Shown one piece after another: positions 25,401 through 35,800 of a stretch of DNA of 64,000 nt. The stretch spans positions 25,502,001 through 25,566,000 of the forward strand of contig NC_089981.1 of assembly GCF_036417845.1 (NCBI RefSeq). Reading direction: 5' to 3'. How positions within the stretch are numbered: the first letter of the stretch is position 1; each line of letters begins with the position of its first letter. The translations under genes were made by a program, and so were the position numbers. This stretch comes from Apteryx mantelli (lineage: Eukaryota > Chordata > Aves > Apterygiformes > Apterygidae). A model generated the notes under the pieces. The model was not told the DNA's origin and did no database searches. It saw nothing but the letters and a program-made list of their open reading frames with translations.

Positions 25401-28400
25401 GAAACCATGCTGGATTTCTGGTTACTTCATAACTTTGCAAGGCTGTATTTGCGTCAAAACAGAGTTCCTATTGTTCACAGTGCTGTCTTAATCTGCTGTA
25501 TCAATACAGTCTGAATTTTAATTTTTACGGCAGAAGCTTTGTGCCACAATTTTTTATTATTTACATTTCCTTTAGTCTATAGAAGAAACTGACTGCATTG
25601 TTTCTAATGCTCACCCTCTGTTAAGGGTAGCCGAATCCAGTGGACTGGCAGGCCCAGGGGATTCCTCCCCTCCATGAGAGTCTGCACCTTATCCCTTTTT
25701 TCAAAGTCTAGCCAGAAGCAAGACTGAGCATGAATTCCAAATAGGCACGCACACACACTCTGTATAGGCACGGCCATTGACAAATAAATTAACACAGGCA
25801 GCAGGACAGCGCCTTTACAGGCACCTACATAAAATGCAGCATGAATAGCCCAATTCTGTTTCTAGGGATTGATGTTCAGGGAAACTCCTTTTCCTGGGTC
25901 TTTTTGGTATTTGGCCCTTGTAGCCTGTGTGTCGCGGTATCTGGCCCCCAGACCTTTCATCTTGTTCACCAGCTAATTCAACTTGAATTTTGCCAGTAGA
26001 TCATGGCCACTGGTACTCAAAATGGAGCACATGCTTGTGCAGGAAATAGTTTAGTAAGAATATAGGACAGGCTGTGGAGATCTGGCACAGGGCTCTGCCA
26101 GGCAAGTACTGACCAGCAGCTTGCGTGCCTCTGTCCAGCTCCTTCTCTCTGCTCCTCCTCTGCTGCGATGTGCACACTGTTTTCCAATACTTGTTCCTCC
26201 CTGATCCCTCCCTTTCTCCACCTTCACCTAAATATCCAATAGTAAGTTCTGTACGATCACAATTCTCTTGCTCAATCCCAAAATTTCCTTCCCTTCTTCA
26301 GATATCCTGTGTGAAGTCCTGTACTTTACACAGTAGTTCCCCTTAGTTTGCATAGCGTTATGGAGAGAGTCGCTTCTGTTGAATCACCTTAGTGGGTTGT
26401 GCAATAGTGGCACTGCCTTAATTTTTCATCTTTGGATTTTAGGAGTAGCTGATTCAGGTGGATTAGGTTGTCTAGGTCCCCTGCCCTCTTACCAGACCTC
26501 TGATCACTCTGGTCTTTGTTTCAAATAGCTGTTAGCCAGATATCCATAAACTTATGTCTTAAATGTCTTAAATCAATTGGAAGTAATTGAAACTAAAAAT
26601 AGAGTGCTTTTGCATAACTTTCTCCTGGTTTTCTTCTACAGCACTGGAAGAAAAAAGAAGGAAAGAAGAACTCTTGGCTAGACGTATTGAACTGAAACAT
26701 GACAGAAAAGCAAGAGCTATGGCTTCGCGAACGAAGGATAACTTTTACGGCTATAATGGCATTCCTGTTGAAGAGAAGCCTAGAAAGAGGAGGACTTCTG
26801 AGAATGTTGCTCAGGTTGCAGAGGCTGAGTACACAACAGAAGATGAAACTGAACAGTTTGAATACAGTCAGACTGAATCTGAGCATGAGCAAGAGGAATA
26901 TGAAGAGAAACCAGCCAAAGCTGCAGTGAAACCAAAGGTGCCTCCCAAAAGTGCACCAGCACCTCTGAACTTCACAGATCTTCTAAGGCTTGCTGAAAAA
27001 AAACAATATGAACCAGTGGAAATAAAAGTAGTGAAAAAGATAGAAGAGAGACCCAGGACAGCAGAGGAATTGAGAGAGAGAGAATATTTGGAGCGCAAAA
27101 ACAAAAGAATGGAAGTGCAGAAAGAGAAAAAGAAAAGCGAGAAAGAGATTAGGAATACAGGTGCATCCAGTTCTTCAAAAAAAGTGACTTCTCAGAAAGA
27201 ATCTGTAAATGCAAAACTTAGCAAAAGCTCAATAGATAAACATTCCTCTCCAAAAGGCAGTCTGTCTTCTATGAGTGGTGCTGATAAGAAATCCAAAGCA
27301 CCAGCATTGACTGAAAAGCACTCACGGTCGTCGTTATCATCCAAATTCAGTCAAATGGAAAAAGTTAAAACTTCACAAAATGGCTCCTTAAAGAGCTCTA
27401 CTGGTAGCAGTCATAGTAAATTATCTGTTAATGGTATAGGAAAATCTGGCTCCAGCACTCATGTGCCACCCTCAAAAGCAACAGCCAATGGGGCCCAGAG
27501 GCTGCCGTCTGCTAAAGAATCTAACCTGAAAAAATCTGCCCATGGCAAACTGGGAAGTGCTGCAGCCCTTCACTGTGAAGTTAACTCCAATGCAAAGCGG
27601 TCAGGTAGCAGTTTAGGAAAAGGAGGACCTGGACATCCAGGTGGCGGTTCAAGTACAGGACCTGGGCGATCAAGCAGCAGCTCTGGTGTGGGACCTGGGC
27701 GGCCAGGAAGTGGTTTGACCGCAGGACCTGGGCGACTGGGCAGCAGCCCGGCTGTGGGACCTGGAAGGCCAGGCATCAGTTCAAGCGCGGGACCCGGGCG
27801 CCTGGGCAGCGGCTCAGGCATGGGACCTGGAAGGCCAGCTGGCAGCTCAAGCACTGGACCTGGGCGACCAGGCAGCAGCTCAAGCATGGTGCTTGGGCGA
27901 GCCGGCAGCAGCTTGGGCACTGGTCCAGGGAGGCCAGGCATCAGCACAAATGCAGGACTTGGGCGAGCTGGCAGCAGCTTGGGCACTGGTCCGGGAAGGC
28001 CCGGTGTCAGCACAAACACAGGACCCGGGCGACCAGGCAGTGGCTTGGGAACAGGACCAGGAAGGCCAGGTGTCAGCCCAAGCGCAGGACCTGGGCGACC
28101 GGGCAGCGGCTTGGGTACACCTGTAAAACCTAAGTGTACTGTTGTATCAGAAACAATTTCTTCTAAAAATCTAGTCACAAGGCCTAGCAACGGACAGATT
28201 AATGGAATGAGACCTTTTCAAGGGCATAGACCAGTGTTTCATCCACAAGGTATGAAGTTTTACAGCAAGTAAGATCTTTCAACCTAGGTGTTATTTCCTC
28301 CATATTTTTGATATGTCTGGGTTGAGGTCAATGAGGGCCTCTAAAAATTGTAGATGCAATTAGAAAGATGTGGATAAAATGCCATATTTGCCTTTCAAAG

Positions 28401-31400
28401 AGTGCATTTAACAGAATGCTTTTTTTCCCCCCTTTGCAACTTCTTATTTGTTTTCACCCCTACCCACACTGCCTGAAATCAGGACCTGGAGGGTAAAGTT
28501 TTTACATGAAAGAAAACTAAGCAGCCTAGGTAGATGTTGGCATATGAATGGTGTTAAAAGGGAAAGAATTGAAGGATTCACTTCCTGCATCACTTAAATT
28601 TGCAGTTACTCATAAAAATTTAGTAGTGCTTTAAATAACAAATGCTTAAAGCAGTAAATAAAAAAAAAAAAATAGAACCTCACAACAAACCTGTGATTGA
28701 GTGTTGCTTAAATGTTCTGGCAAATGAATGTTTTGGCAGTGAATTTTACCATCAGTAAGTGAATAGTTTTAAAAACTGGTTTTTGAACAGAAGTAAAAAG
28801 CATGGACTCTTACAAATAAGTGTCTAGAAAACCCTGAGTCTGAATAAGAACATAGACTTTTGTCTGGTAGCTCACTCAGGATGCAGCTGATGATACTGAT
28901 ATGTAATCTTCCATAACACAGCTTAGAGGAAATATTTTCTTTTACTGTGTGTCTTAGAATTGTTAATTAAATTAAGACAGAACATTTTCACCTTGAAGCC
29001 CAGAGTTATAAATGTCTGTGCTCAGGGCACAGCCAGAAGTACTGTAAAAACACTTGCTTATGAAGAAGCAAATGTAGAAAATGACTGTGTTCTTAGACAA
29101 ATTAATGTCGTTCTTCACTCCTCTCTCATTTAGGTCTTGGAAGACCTTCTCTCCCACCCATTAGTTACAAAAGGCAGATAGATGATGATGATGATGATGA
29201 ATACGACTCTGAAATGGATGACTTCATTGAAGATGAGGGAGAACCCCAAGAAGAAATATCAAAGCATATTCGGGAAATATTTGGATATGACCGGAAAAGG
29301 TAAGATAGCCCAAGTTAATTTTAAGATATCACAAAACAAACTCTTACAGAAATTATAGTTCAAAGAATAAAACTGAATATTTGAGATGAATGAGTAAATT
29401 CTTGGCATCCATAAATGTTCTTGCGTTGCAGAAAGTTAAACATTAGAGTTGCTTCTGTACAGAAGGGATCTTGACTTTTCATGCTGCCTGCATGCTCTTC
29501 TGAGGAGCAATAAAATTTGGTGCAAATGGGACAACTGGAAAACAAAACACTGTTTTCAATTTTTCATGTGTATAACTCCTAAATCTTTTCTGTCATTGGG
29601 CGTTCTACTTTCTACAGCAGCCTGTAATACTTCAGAATATGTCAAATGCAGTTGCCTGCTGAACTGCTGAATGCAATGGTGTTAGCTATTTCATAGGAGA
29701 ATCTAACTTGGTGTATTTGGGTAGGAACTGTTGGAAAATGAAATCCCTTATTTGGCTTGTTTCAATACTTTCCTCTTGCCTGACAATAAGGTATAACAAA
29801 GCAAGCATTTTAATGACTTGGAACTTTAATTCTTTCAAAACATTAAAATCTAACAGTAAATGGCAAGATAATTTTCTTTTTTCAAAATAAAAAATGTTAA
29901 TTCATAACAGCCATACATGATCATGTTTTATTTTTAGTGTGCTAAACATGAATATTCAACTTCCAGATACAAAGATGAAAGTGATTATGCCTTACGTTAT
30001 ATGGAGAGCAGCTGGAGAGAGCAACAGAAAGAAGAAGCTAGGAGGTATGCACAGATTTAAATTTAAATAGAAGGTGTGTATGTGGGGGGGGAGTAGTTTG
30101 TCTGAAGTCATGGAGCAACTTAGAGTGGATTCTTGCTGATTAAATGTATCCCTGAACATAATACTACTTATAGCAGAGGTAAGTCTCGCTGTTTTTGACA
30201 GAAAAGCTTAGGTACAAAGATTAAACTTGGGCAGCCAGCCTGCCAGTGAAATAATGGGTGTAGTAAACAAATCTGTGTTCATTTTAATTATGTAAGTTTT
30301 GCTTGCAAAAATTATACCAACTTAAGCCCCAAAATATTTCTACAAATACTAAAAATTCCAGTTAAAATGCTAAACCCTTAAATTTGTTCCAAACACTGCA
30401 ATACTCTGCTAGTCCTTGAGGATGAAGGAGACTTCTTAAAATTATAAAATATCTGTACAGAGTAATTTTATATATAAATAGTGATTTCAAAATGACTCTA
30501 TTTTCATATTGGATTCAATCATGATTTCAGCCCCTAGACCTGTGCAAATCTTAACTGGCTATTACAGAAACCTGGCCTTAACCATAAACTTTTATTTTAC
30601 TTTTTTTAATGCTAGATGGAGGATGTGTGAATGATACAGTTGTCAAAGCTTTGACAAGTTGTACAGTTGTTTTTTGTAGGTAGTGGAAGATATTGGAAAT
30701 ATACTGAGTTACCAAATTTTTTTTTACTGAGGTTTTTTGCTATTCAGATGGGGCCTAGAGTACTGGAAGCTTGTATCTTCAAATTTAGTCAGTGTCCTTA
30801 TTCCCCCTTGTTCTTGGGAATAGCTGCAGGTCTCACAGAGTTAAGGTAGTCTCTTAAATGGAGTTACAAGAAACAATTGGAACGTTACAGAGGTATTGCT
30901 CTTCACTGGGTTCTCTTACTAGGCATTTGGAGTGAGGTTTTGCGAGATTGAATACCTGGCTAATTTTTAACTACACTTTTATAAAGGGAAGGTATGAATC
31001 TTGACTATAATTTTGAGTATAACTTTTTTCTATCCCCAGCTACTTTTCCCTGAGATTTTTGTGGTTAAAGGCATTGACCCTTAAAATAAGAAGCTCTTTC
31101 TAACCAAGCAAGCGCACTAAAATTATAGTTGTCATGAAATTTTTAACTTAAGTGATGCTTCAAGCCAGAGTTTGATTACATATATACTTGATATATTTTT
31201 TTATTCTCTTAATTTGGATGACTGCAGTTTCCTGAACTCAAATTATTTCCTCAATTTGTTTAGGCATTAAATCTGTTTTAGAGCCTGTATTGGAGTAGTT
31301 ACCCAGAACAGTTGAACCAGGATAGATTGTCATGTTGCTCCTCCTTTTGTATAAAGGTACAAGCTACCTCGCGCTGCTTCAAAATGAACATCAGATACAC

Positions 31401-32268
31401 AAATGCACTTTGTAGGCCTACGAGCTGAGGCGGTAGCTTCTTCATACCCATTCCTAGTATGAAACCAGCAGGACTATCCAGCCTCTGCCCTTTATTGAAG
31501 AGGAGGCCAGTGACTGCTGATACTGTTGACATAATTATTGACTATCTGTTTCGATGTACTGACTTCTAGGAAGCGGAGGAAACTAGGCAGGGAGATAACT
31601 AGAACATGCTGTGTTCTGCAGTGCCTCCTTCATGTGCCTGTTCACCAGGGCCCTTGCAGCTAGATGGACCGAGGTAGAATGTCTTGCCCACAGTCAGGGA
31701 GTCGCAGCACAATCGGTTGCTTCTGTTTCTGATGTCTGTTCTCACCCTTGCCAAGATGAAAGGTTTAAGTGGTTCTTAGCAGGACTGCCTCAGATCAACT
31801 TCTTGCCATGATTGCATGTGAGAGTTAGCTTGGGAAGAACTGATTGACACTATTCGTTTTATTCTCAATAAAGAATGACCTCTCAAAGTCAATTTTTTTC
31901 ATAATGTTGACTTTTCTCACCAAAAAAAGTTAAATCTTTCTGAGAATATTTGACTGTTTCAGTGATGAAAATCTTGATTTCTTTGTACACCTGTCATTCT
32001 TAAAGCTGTATTCTTAAAATTAAAGAATACCTATGATTATTGTTGAACAGTTCTAAAATATTTTTCCTTAAATCAACTGTGATAATTTTAGGATTGTTAA
32101 GGGAAAAAGCAGAAGTCAAACGTAATGTTTCTTGAGTAGCACTTTGTAAAGGAGCTCATCTTCTTTGGCAGCTTGAGACTTGGTGTTCAGGAGGACTTAG
32201 AAGAACTGAAACGGGAAGAAGAGGAATTGAAACGCAAGAGACAGTCAAAGAAGCTGAGGACACGTTAA
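16377..32268 (+). CDS. SPTY2D1: SPTY2D1: SPT2-family histone chaperone, six coding exons
   Basis: SPT2 proteins bind histone H3-H4 through a conserved C-terminal region and act in transcription-coupled chromatin maintenance; the mammalian protein is nuclear and nucleolar. Exons 16377-16436, 25035-25149, 26642-28249, 29134-29299, 29967-30044 and 32172-32268 join in frame to 707 codons plus stop (human is about 685). In order: conserved N-terminus (MDFRNILVVASEQQG, then KRYSLAVGPPKK); Lys/Arg/Glu-rich helix about 46-85; TKDNFYGYNGIP motif; acidic stretch about 110-130; NFTDLLRLAEKKQYEPVEIK motif; Ser/Lys-rich linker; 15 repeats of 11 residues (387-551); six Asp in a row at 611-616; the H3-H4-binding region about 617-690 (FIEDEGEPQEEISKHIREIF); basic C-terminus. 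Introns are 8598, 1492, 884, 667 and 2127 bp. Identity is certain; the repeat block is the odd part. Confidence 0.97.
20257..20870 (+). mobile_element. candidate degenerate solo LTR
   Basis: A block of different composition within the intron, with an LTR-like promoter: GGCGTATAAAAGGACC at about 20617-20632, preceded by a pyrimidine/C-rich stretch (CACCCCCCTCTCAATC) and followed by GAGAAAGCC and a CCAAT box. Start and end are approximate; no flanking target duplication or internal viral gene is seen. It could also be an unrelated intronic promoter. Confidence 0.3.
22436..22454. repeat. (TA)n microsatellite
   Basis: A6 followed by about seven TA units in SPTY2D1 intron 1. Confidence 0.9.
22690..22885. 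other. GC/CpG-rich intronic patch with nested hairpins
   Basis: Stands out sharply from AT-rich surroundings. CCCGAAC (22728-22734) pairs with GTTCGGG (22758-22764), and GGCA/TGCC pair inside it. An overlapping weaker stem is formed by CCAAGT...GGGT and ACCC...ACTTGG (22706-22738). Further on, GGGGCCGGGGAGGCCGGG and GGGGCCCGGCGCC lie about 20-30 bp apart. There is no tRNA-like fold and no coding potential. Nature unknown. Confidence 0.5.
25035..25149 (+). CDS. SPTY2D1: SPTY2D1 coding exon 2
   Basis: Residues 21-58 plus the first base of codon 59. Begins KRYSLAVGPPKKVPKVKG, one of the best-conserved stretches of SPT2 proteins, and ends in a Lys/Glu/Arg-rich run. Acceptor TTTGCAG; donor AAAG|GTAACT, phase 1. 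Confidence 0.97.
26642..28249 (+). CDS. SPTY2D1: SPTY2D1 coding exon 3 (large central exon)
   Basis: Residues 59-594 plus one base of codon 595, 1608 nt. Starts ALEEKRRKEELLARRIELKH after a CTACAG acceptor; the open frame upstream of 26642 is intron. Contains the TKDNFYGYNGIP and NFTDLLRLAEKK motifs, the Ser/Lys-rich disordered segment and the 11-residue repeat block. Ends at CACAAG|GTATGA; reading through into the intron would give a stop after five codons. Confidence 0.97.
27625..28119 (+). repeat. SPTY2D1: in-frame coding minisatellite, 15 x 33 bp (GPGRPGSSxxx)
   Basis: Fifteen uninterrupted 33-bp units encode residues 387-551. The first four residues are usually GPGR or GPGH (exceptions VLGR and GLGR), followed by mostly P/L/A-G and Ser/Gly. 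In the last third the units alternate in a 22-residue (66-bp) pattern of GSSLGT or GSGLGT with G(I/V)STN-type units, a sign of higher-order duplication. Human SPTY2D1 has a looser version of the same GPGRPxSS-type stretch. The antisense strand stays open (Pro/Leu/Gly) only because of the repeat. Confidence 0.95.
28661..28672. repeat. poly-A run
   Basis: About 12 A residues in SPTY2D1 intron 3. Confidence 0.85.
29134..29299 (+). CDS. SPTY2D1: SPTY2D1 coding exon 4
   Basis: Residues 595-649 plus two bases of 650. Carries six consecutive Asp codons (all GAT) followed by EYDSEMDDFIEDEGEPQEE and SKHIREIFGYDRK, the start of the conserved SPT2 histone-binding region. Acceptor CATTTAG; donor AAAG|GTAAGA, phase 2. 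Confidence 0.97.
29967..30044 (+). CDS. SPTY2D1: SPTY2D1 coding exon 5
   Basis: Residues 650-675 plus two bases of 676: RYKDESDYALRYMESSWREQ then QKEEAR, near-identical to the mammalian C-terminal region. Acceptor CTTCCAG; donor AGGAG|GTATGC, phase 2. Confidence 0.97.
31569..31735 (-). mobile_element. possible interrupted MIR/CORE-SINE remnant
   Basis: GAGGAAACTAGGCAGGGAGA (about 31577-31596) and TCTTGCCCACAGTCAGGGAG (about 31681-31700) resemble adjacent parts of the MIR consensus read on the minus strand, but are separated by about 85 bp of unrelated sequence. Weak, could be chance. Lies in SPTY2D1 intron 5. Confidence 0.3.
32172..32268 (+). CDS. SPTY2D1: SPTY2D1 coding exon 6 and stop
   Basis: Residues 676-707, SLRLGVQEDLEELKREEEEL followed by a Lys/Arg-rich tail ending LRTR and TAA at 32266-32268. 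Acceptor TTGGCAG. It is a highly charged helix followed by basic residues, as in other SPT2 proteins. Confidence 0.97.
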
Positions 32269-32804
32269 CTGACTTAAAATGGTGTTGATTTTGTTCATTT
32301 TTCTGCTACCCTCTGCCTCCATACATCTCTTACTCTATTTCAGTTTCCATTTGCTTGCTAGAGGGCAAAAGAATGTGTAAAGGGATGAAAATACTGAAAA
32401 GCAAGGCTTTAGTTTGGCCTAAATAAGATATTTATTTTTAATACTTGCCAGGGTTGATTTTTTTTATGAAGAAATTAGTGCACTAATGCATATTAAGGGG
32501 AAGAAAAATCAGTAAAGATTTCCATTGATGAAATCGATTGTTCTAGATGCCAGCAGAAATACTGACTAGCTATGCACTGACTTGCAACTGTGTAGGCCCA
32601 TAGACCAGTAAATCAGTTTTGCATTCACTTCAAAAAAGAATAACATTCTTGTTCCCTCTTATTTTTTGAGATGTAAAGAAATTGCTTTATATCCTGCTCT
32701 CAATCTCCTGAGATGGGATCCCTCAAAGTATTGAAATAGTATCTTCCGTACAGAACCGGCTTGGGTGGGTGTACATTTCAGCTATTGCCACAGATGTTCA
32801 AAGC

Positions 32805-32810
32805 AATAAA
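32805..32810 (+). terminator. SPTY2D1: proximal polyadenylation signal, SPTY2D1
   Basis: AATAAA 537 bp after the stop codon, followed about 30 bp later by a GT-rich GAGGACTGTGTGTCT. This is the best-formed polyadenylation site near the gene. Further AATAAA hexamers at 34444, 35406, 35588 and 35881 could terminate longer 3' UTR forms. Confidence 0.6.
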
Positions 32811-35800
32811 GTGCTAACATTTTCTGATTTTGAGGACTGTGTGTCTTAACATAACCAATTAAAAAAAACCTAGAACCTCTTTTATTTCTGACAGTGCGTG
32901 TCACTTGCAAATCGTGCAGTTATAGAAATGACCAAAAAATTACGTTGGCTTTTGCTGTGCCTGGAATTTCAATGCCAATCTATTTCAGTATGATAAATAC
33001 ACATCCTGAAAAAAGGAATTTCCAGTGTTTGTATGTAGCTTGTGCTTTTGGGCTCAAGCATATGCCTAGGAATTCTTTTCCTGCCCTGTAAATCTTCAAG
33101 TTTGTCTAACAGTTTCTGCCGCTTTAACAAATTAAGTGTACAGTGCACATTGTTTTCTCTTGCATTAAAAATCAGGTGTTTGAATTATTTAAAATGTGAA
33201 GCAGTTATTGAATTAGGTTCACTGTTAGGAAAGAACATCAGAATGCAATTGTGTCACTATGTTTGAAACTCTGATATTAATGACTTCATACTACTAACAT
33301 CTAGCAAGTGATTCTGATTAATTTCATCAAACAAAAAATGTAAAATGATAGTATCATGAGAGTTCAGTTACCTGTTTTAATGTCCATATTTGCACATTAT
33401 TTCCATCTATGCATTTAAAGACTGTTTCCTTCAGTAACTGAGTTTGTTTACAGTTGGCACAGGGGTTCATGCAAGTCTACAGGGATTGCACTGAGAGTCT
33501 GAATCTCAAATCTGGTGGTGCATTTACTTTGATTTCTGCAGGTTCCCTTTCAAAGCTCACCAGTGTCACTACTCACCTTTGCCTCAGGCCCCAAGCCTTG
33601 ACTGACAAGACCTCTGGCTTTAGCTGCTTAAGCAGTTACTATGTTTTAATACTAGAAGTATTTGGCAAAGTACTACAAAAGCTTTGGGTATATGTTGGGA
33701 GGGGCGGGGGGTGAGGGAAGCTAATGAACAACAAGGAAAAATTACTTCCTGAGTAGAAAAACAATGAGAGAACTTTTCCTGTCAGGAGACAATTCAACAG
33801 TGCTGCCTTCAGAAATAGCACTTCAGACAGCAAGCTGTAAGGAACAACTTTGGAAGCTGCTGAAGTTTAAATATCTGACTCTTAATGTAAGAAAAAACAA
33901 ATTTGCCTTTTTGAGTCATTTTCTGTCAATGGTGTAGCATTTCACCGCTTCAGCGTAACACTGACATGAGTAAGCTATTTGGATGGATACTATGAACTAA
34001 TTCAGTATTAGTTGACAGGGAGCCCAGATGAAGGTAACTGCGTCATTGCTCCTCTGAATTTTTAACTTTCTATACTAACTAATAAAAAATGTTTCTCAGT
34101 GTATACATTTAAGACCATGCAAAATAGTGTAATCTCACTGCTTGTCTATAAATGTGTGACATACTCGCTCTGCTTAAAGGGACCATCTAAAACTGTTTTC
34201 TGTTGTAGTTGCTAGAATTATCCATTCAAGCCAATGACTACCGGGACCATGATCAAGCTGCTGGGTTTTGTGTTTTATAGCAGCTGGAGGAAGGCTCTAG
34301 GCCTTTGACCCAGATAACTACATTGGTTGCAAGCAATTTCCTGCATGGTTGAAAATACAGGCTCTTCTGGAATGCAAGAACTGTATTAATTCAAAATTGG
34401 TTCAGTCTGGAATTAAGTCTGCGTTTCAGATGAATGCAAGTTAAATAAAACCCTGATTTTTATTTATGTACACAGTAGTGATACATTTTAATTCACTTTA
34501 TACAAGATCAGTTAAATTTCTTAATCTGTAAAGCACTTTGTCATTTGTCTTGTAGATGGTGACTGGAATGCACTCTGCTCTGCCAGCCTCTCTAAGACAC
34601 TATACCTGTGTTTTTCTTCACACAATAATCATTGTTTAAATTTTATTTCATATGGAAAAATTACTCAAGAACATGTTTGTAATTTTACAATCAGGAAGTA
34701 CTTTCTCATAATTGGCATGGGATGATAATGGTTTTCAAATTTTGTACAAATGATTGGGTTTTAATGTTTGCATTTGCTGCATTTTTTCTGTAAATTGACT
34801 AGGAAGGTACTAAGAATTTGTTTTTTAATTCCTGACCTTGTATTCAAAAATGCTTACTGTTTACCAGATAATTAATTTTATTAATCTAAAAAGAGTACAT
34901 GAGTACTCTTCCAAAGTGCATCTGAATTTGAGGTTAACTAAAATTGGAAGAATGGTTATATTGGTTTATGAGGATCTGATGTTAAGCTAGTGATTTAATT
35001 GTATTTAATGAAATTCTGGTTTGGTTTTTAGACTTTTAATTCACTGACAATGTGCCTTTAACTAAATTGTGTCAAAAAGTAATGAATGAATGTAGGAGCA
35101 TAAAAAGGTTGTTCAGTTTCTGCTATCTCAGATTCTATATCCTGAAACTTGATAGTGTGAAATGACAACAGAGTTTTCATAAAACCCTTCCAGGTCTGGT
35201 TTTGATTGCACAATTACAGTAGCTACTTCTTAACTGATGATAACGCTAAATCAAATGGAGGGCACTTTCTATTAACGACTACTTTTTTGAAAATGTCTTG
35301 TATTTACACTTGAGCTGTATTTACACTTTACAGCAATGTCTTTTGGAGGCCAGGGTTTTGCATATCACAGGAAGCCTTAGTGTGCAACTCTGTGCTGTGC
35401 TTTAAAATAAAAATCTTTCAAGAAGTATATGAGATCTCTATGGAAATCTGGATTTATTTTTGTGTAAAGCCCAAAATATTGTCCAGGCAAACTAATTTTC
35501 TATTTTTTTTGCATTTTGTAACTTAATCTAGTAGCTGATACATATTTCTAGATATAGCATATTTCTGGAGACCAAAACATGTCAAAAAATAAATATATGG
35601 AGAGAGACTGGTGTTTAAATTGTGATGAATGTACTTCTATTTATTTTGGTGAGTGGGTGTGATGCAATATTAAAGTGTTAGTGTGTAAATAAGGGTGCTT
35701 CTAGTTTTAGCCAATGATTTTCTTTGGGGATATCAGCTGTGCACAATGTCTTTTTACACAATGTGACAAATCAGGTTTAAAAACTCTTACATAGCTTAAC

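Noticed and set aside
25605-26060. Block of differing composition in SPTY2D1 intron 2, possibly an LTR or unknown repeat
   Set aside because: No LTR ends, TATA box, tract or target duplication could be identified; not enough to name.
26587-26641. Start of the long SPTY2D1 frame at the upstream ATG 26587
   Set aside because: This is intron 2 sequence read through; the acceptor CTACAG ends at 26641 and exon 2 joins in phase, with the true start at 16377.
27570-28190. 206-residue minus-strand open frame rich in Pro, Leu and Gly
   Set aside because: It is the antisense of the SPTY2D1 coding minisatellite; the 33-bp period keeps the reverse frame open. No start context, splice sites or family support.
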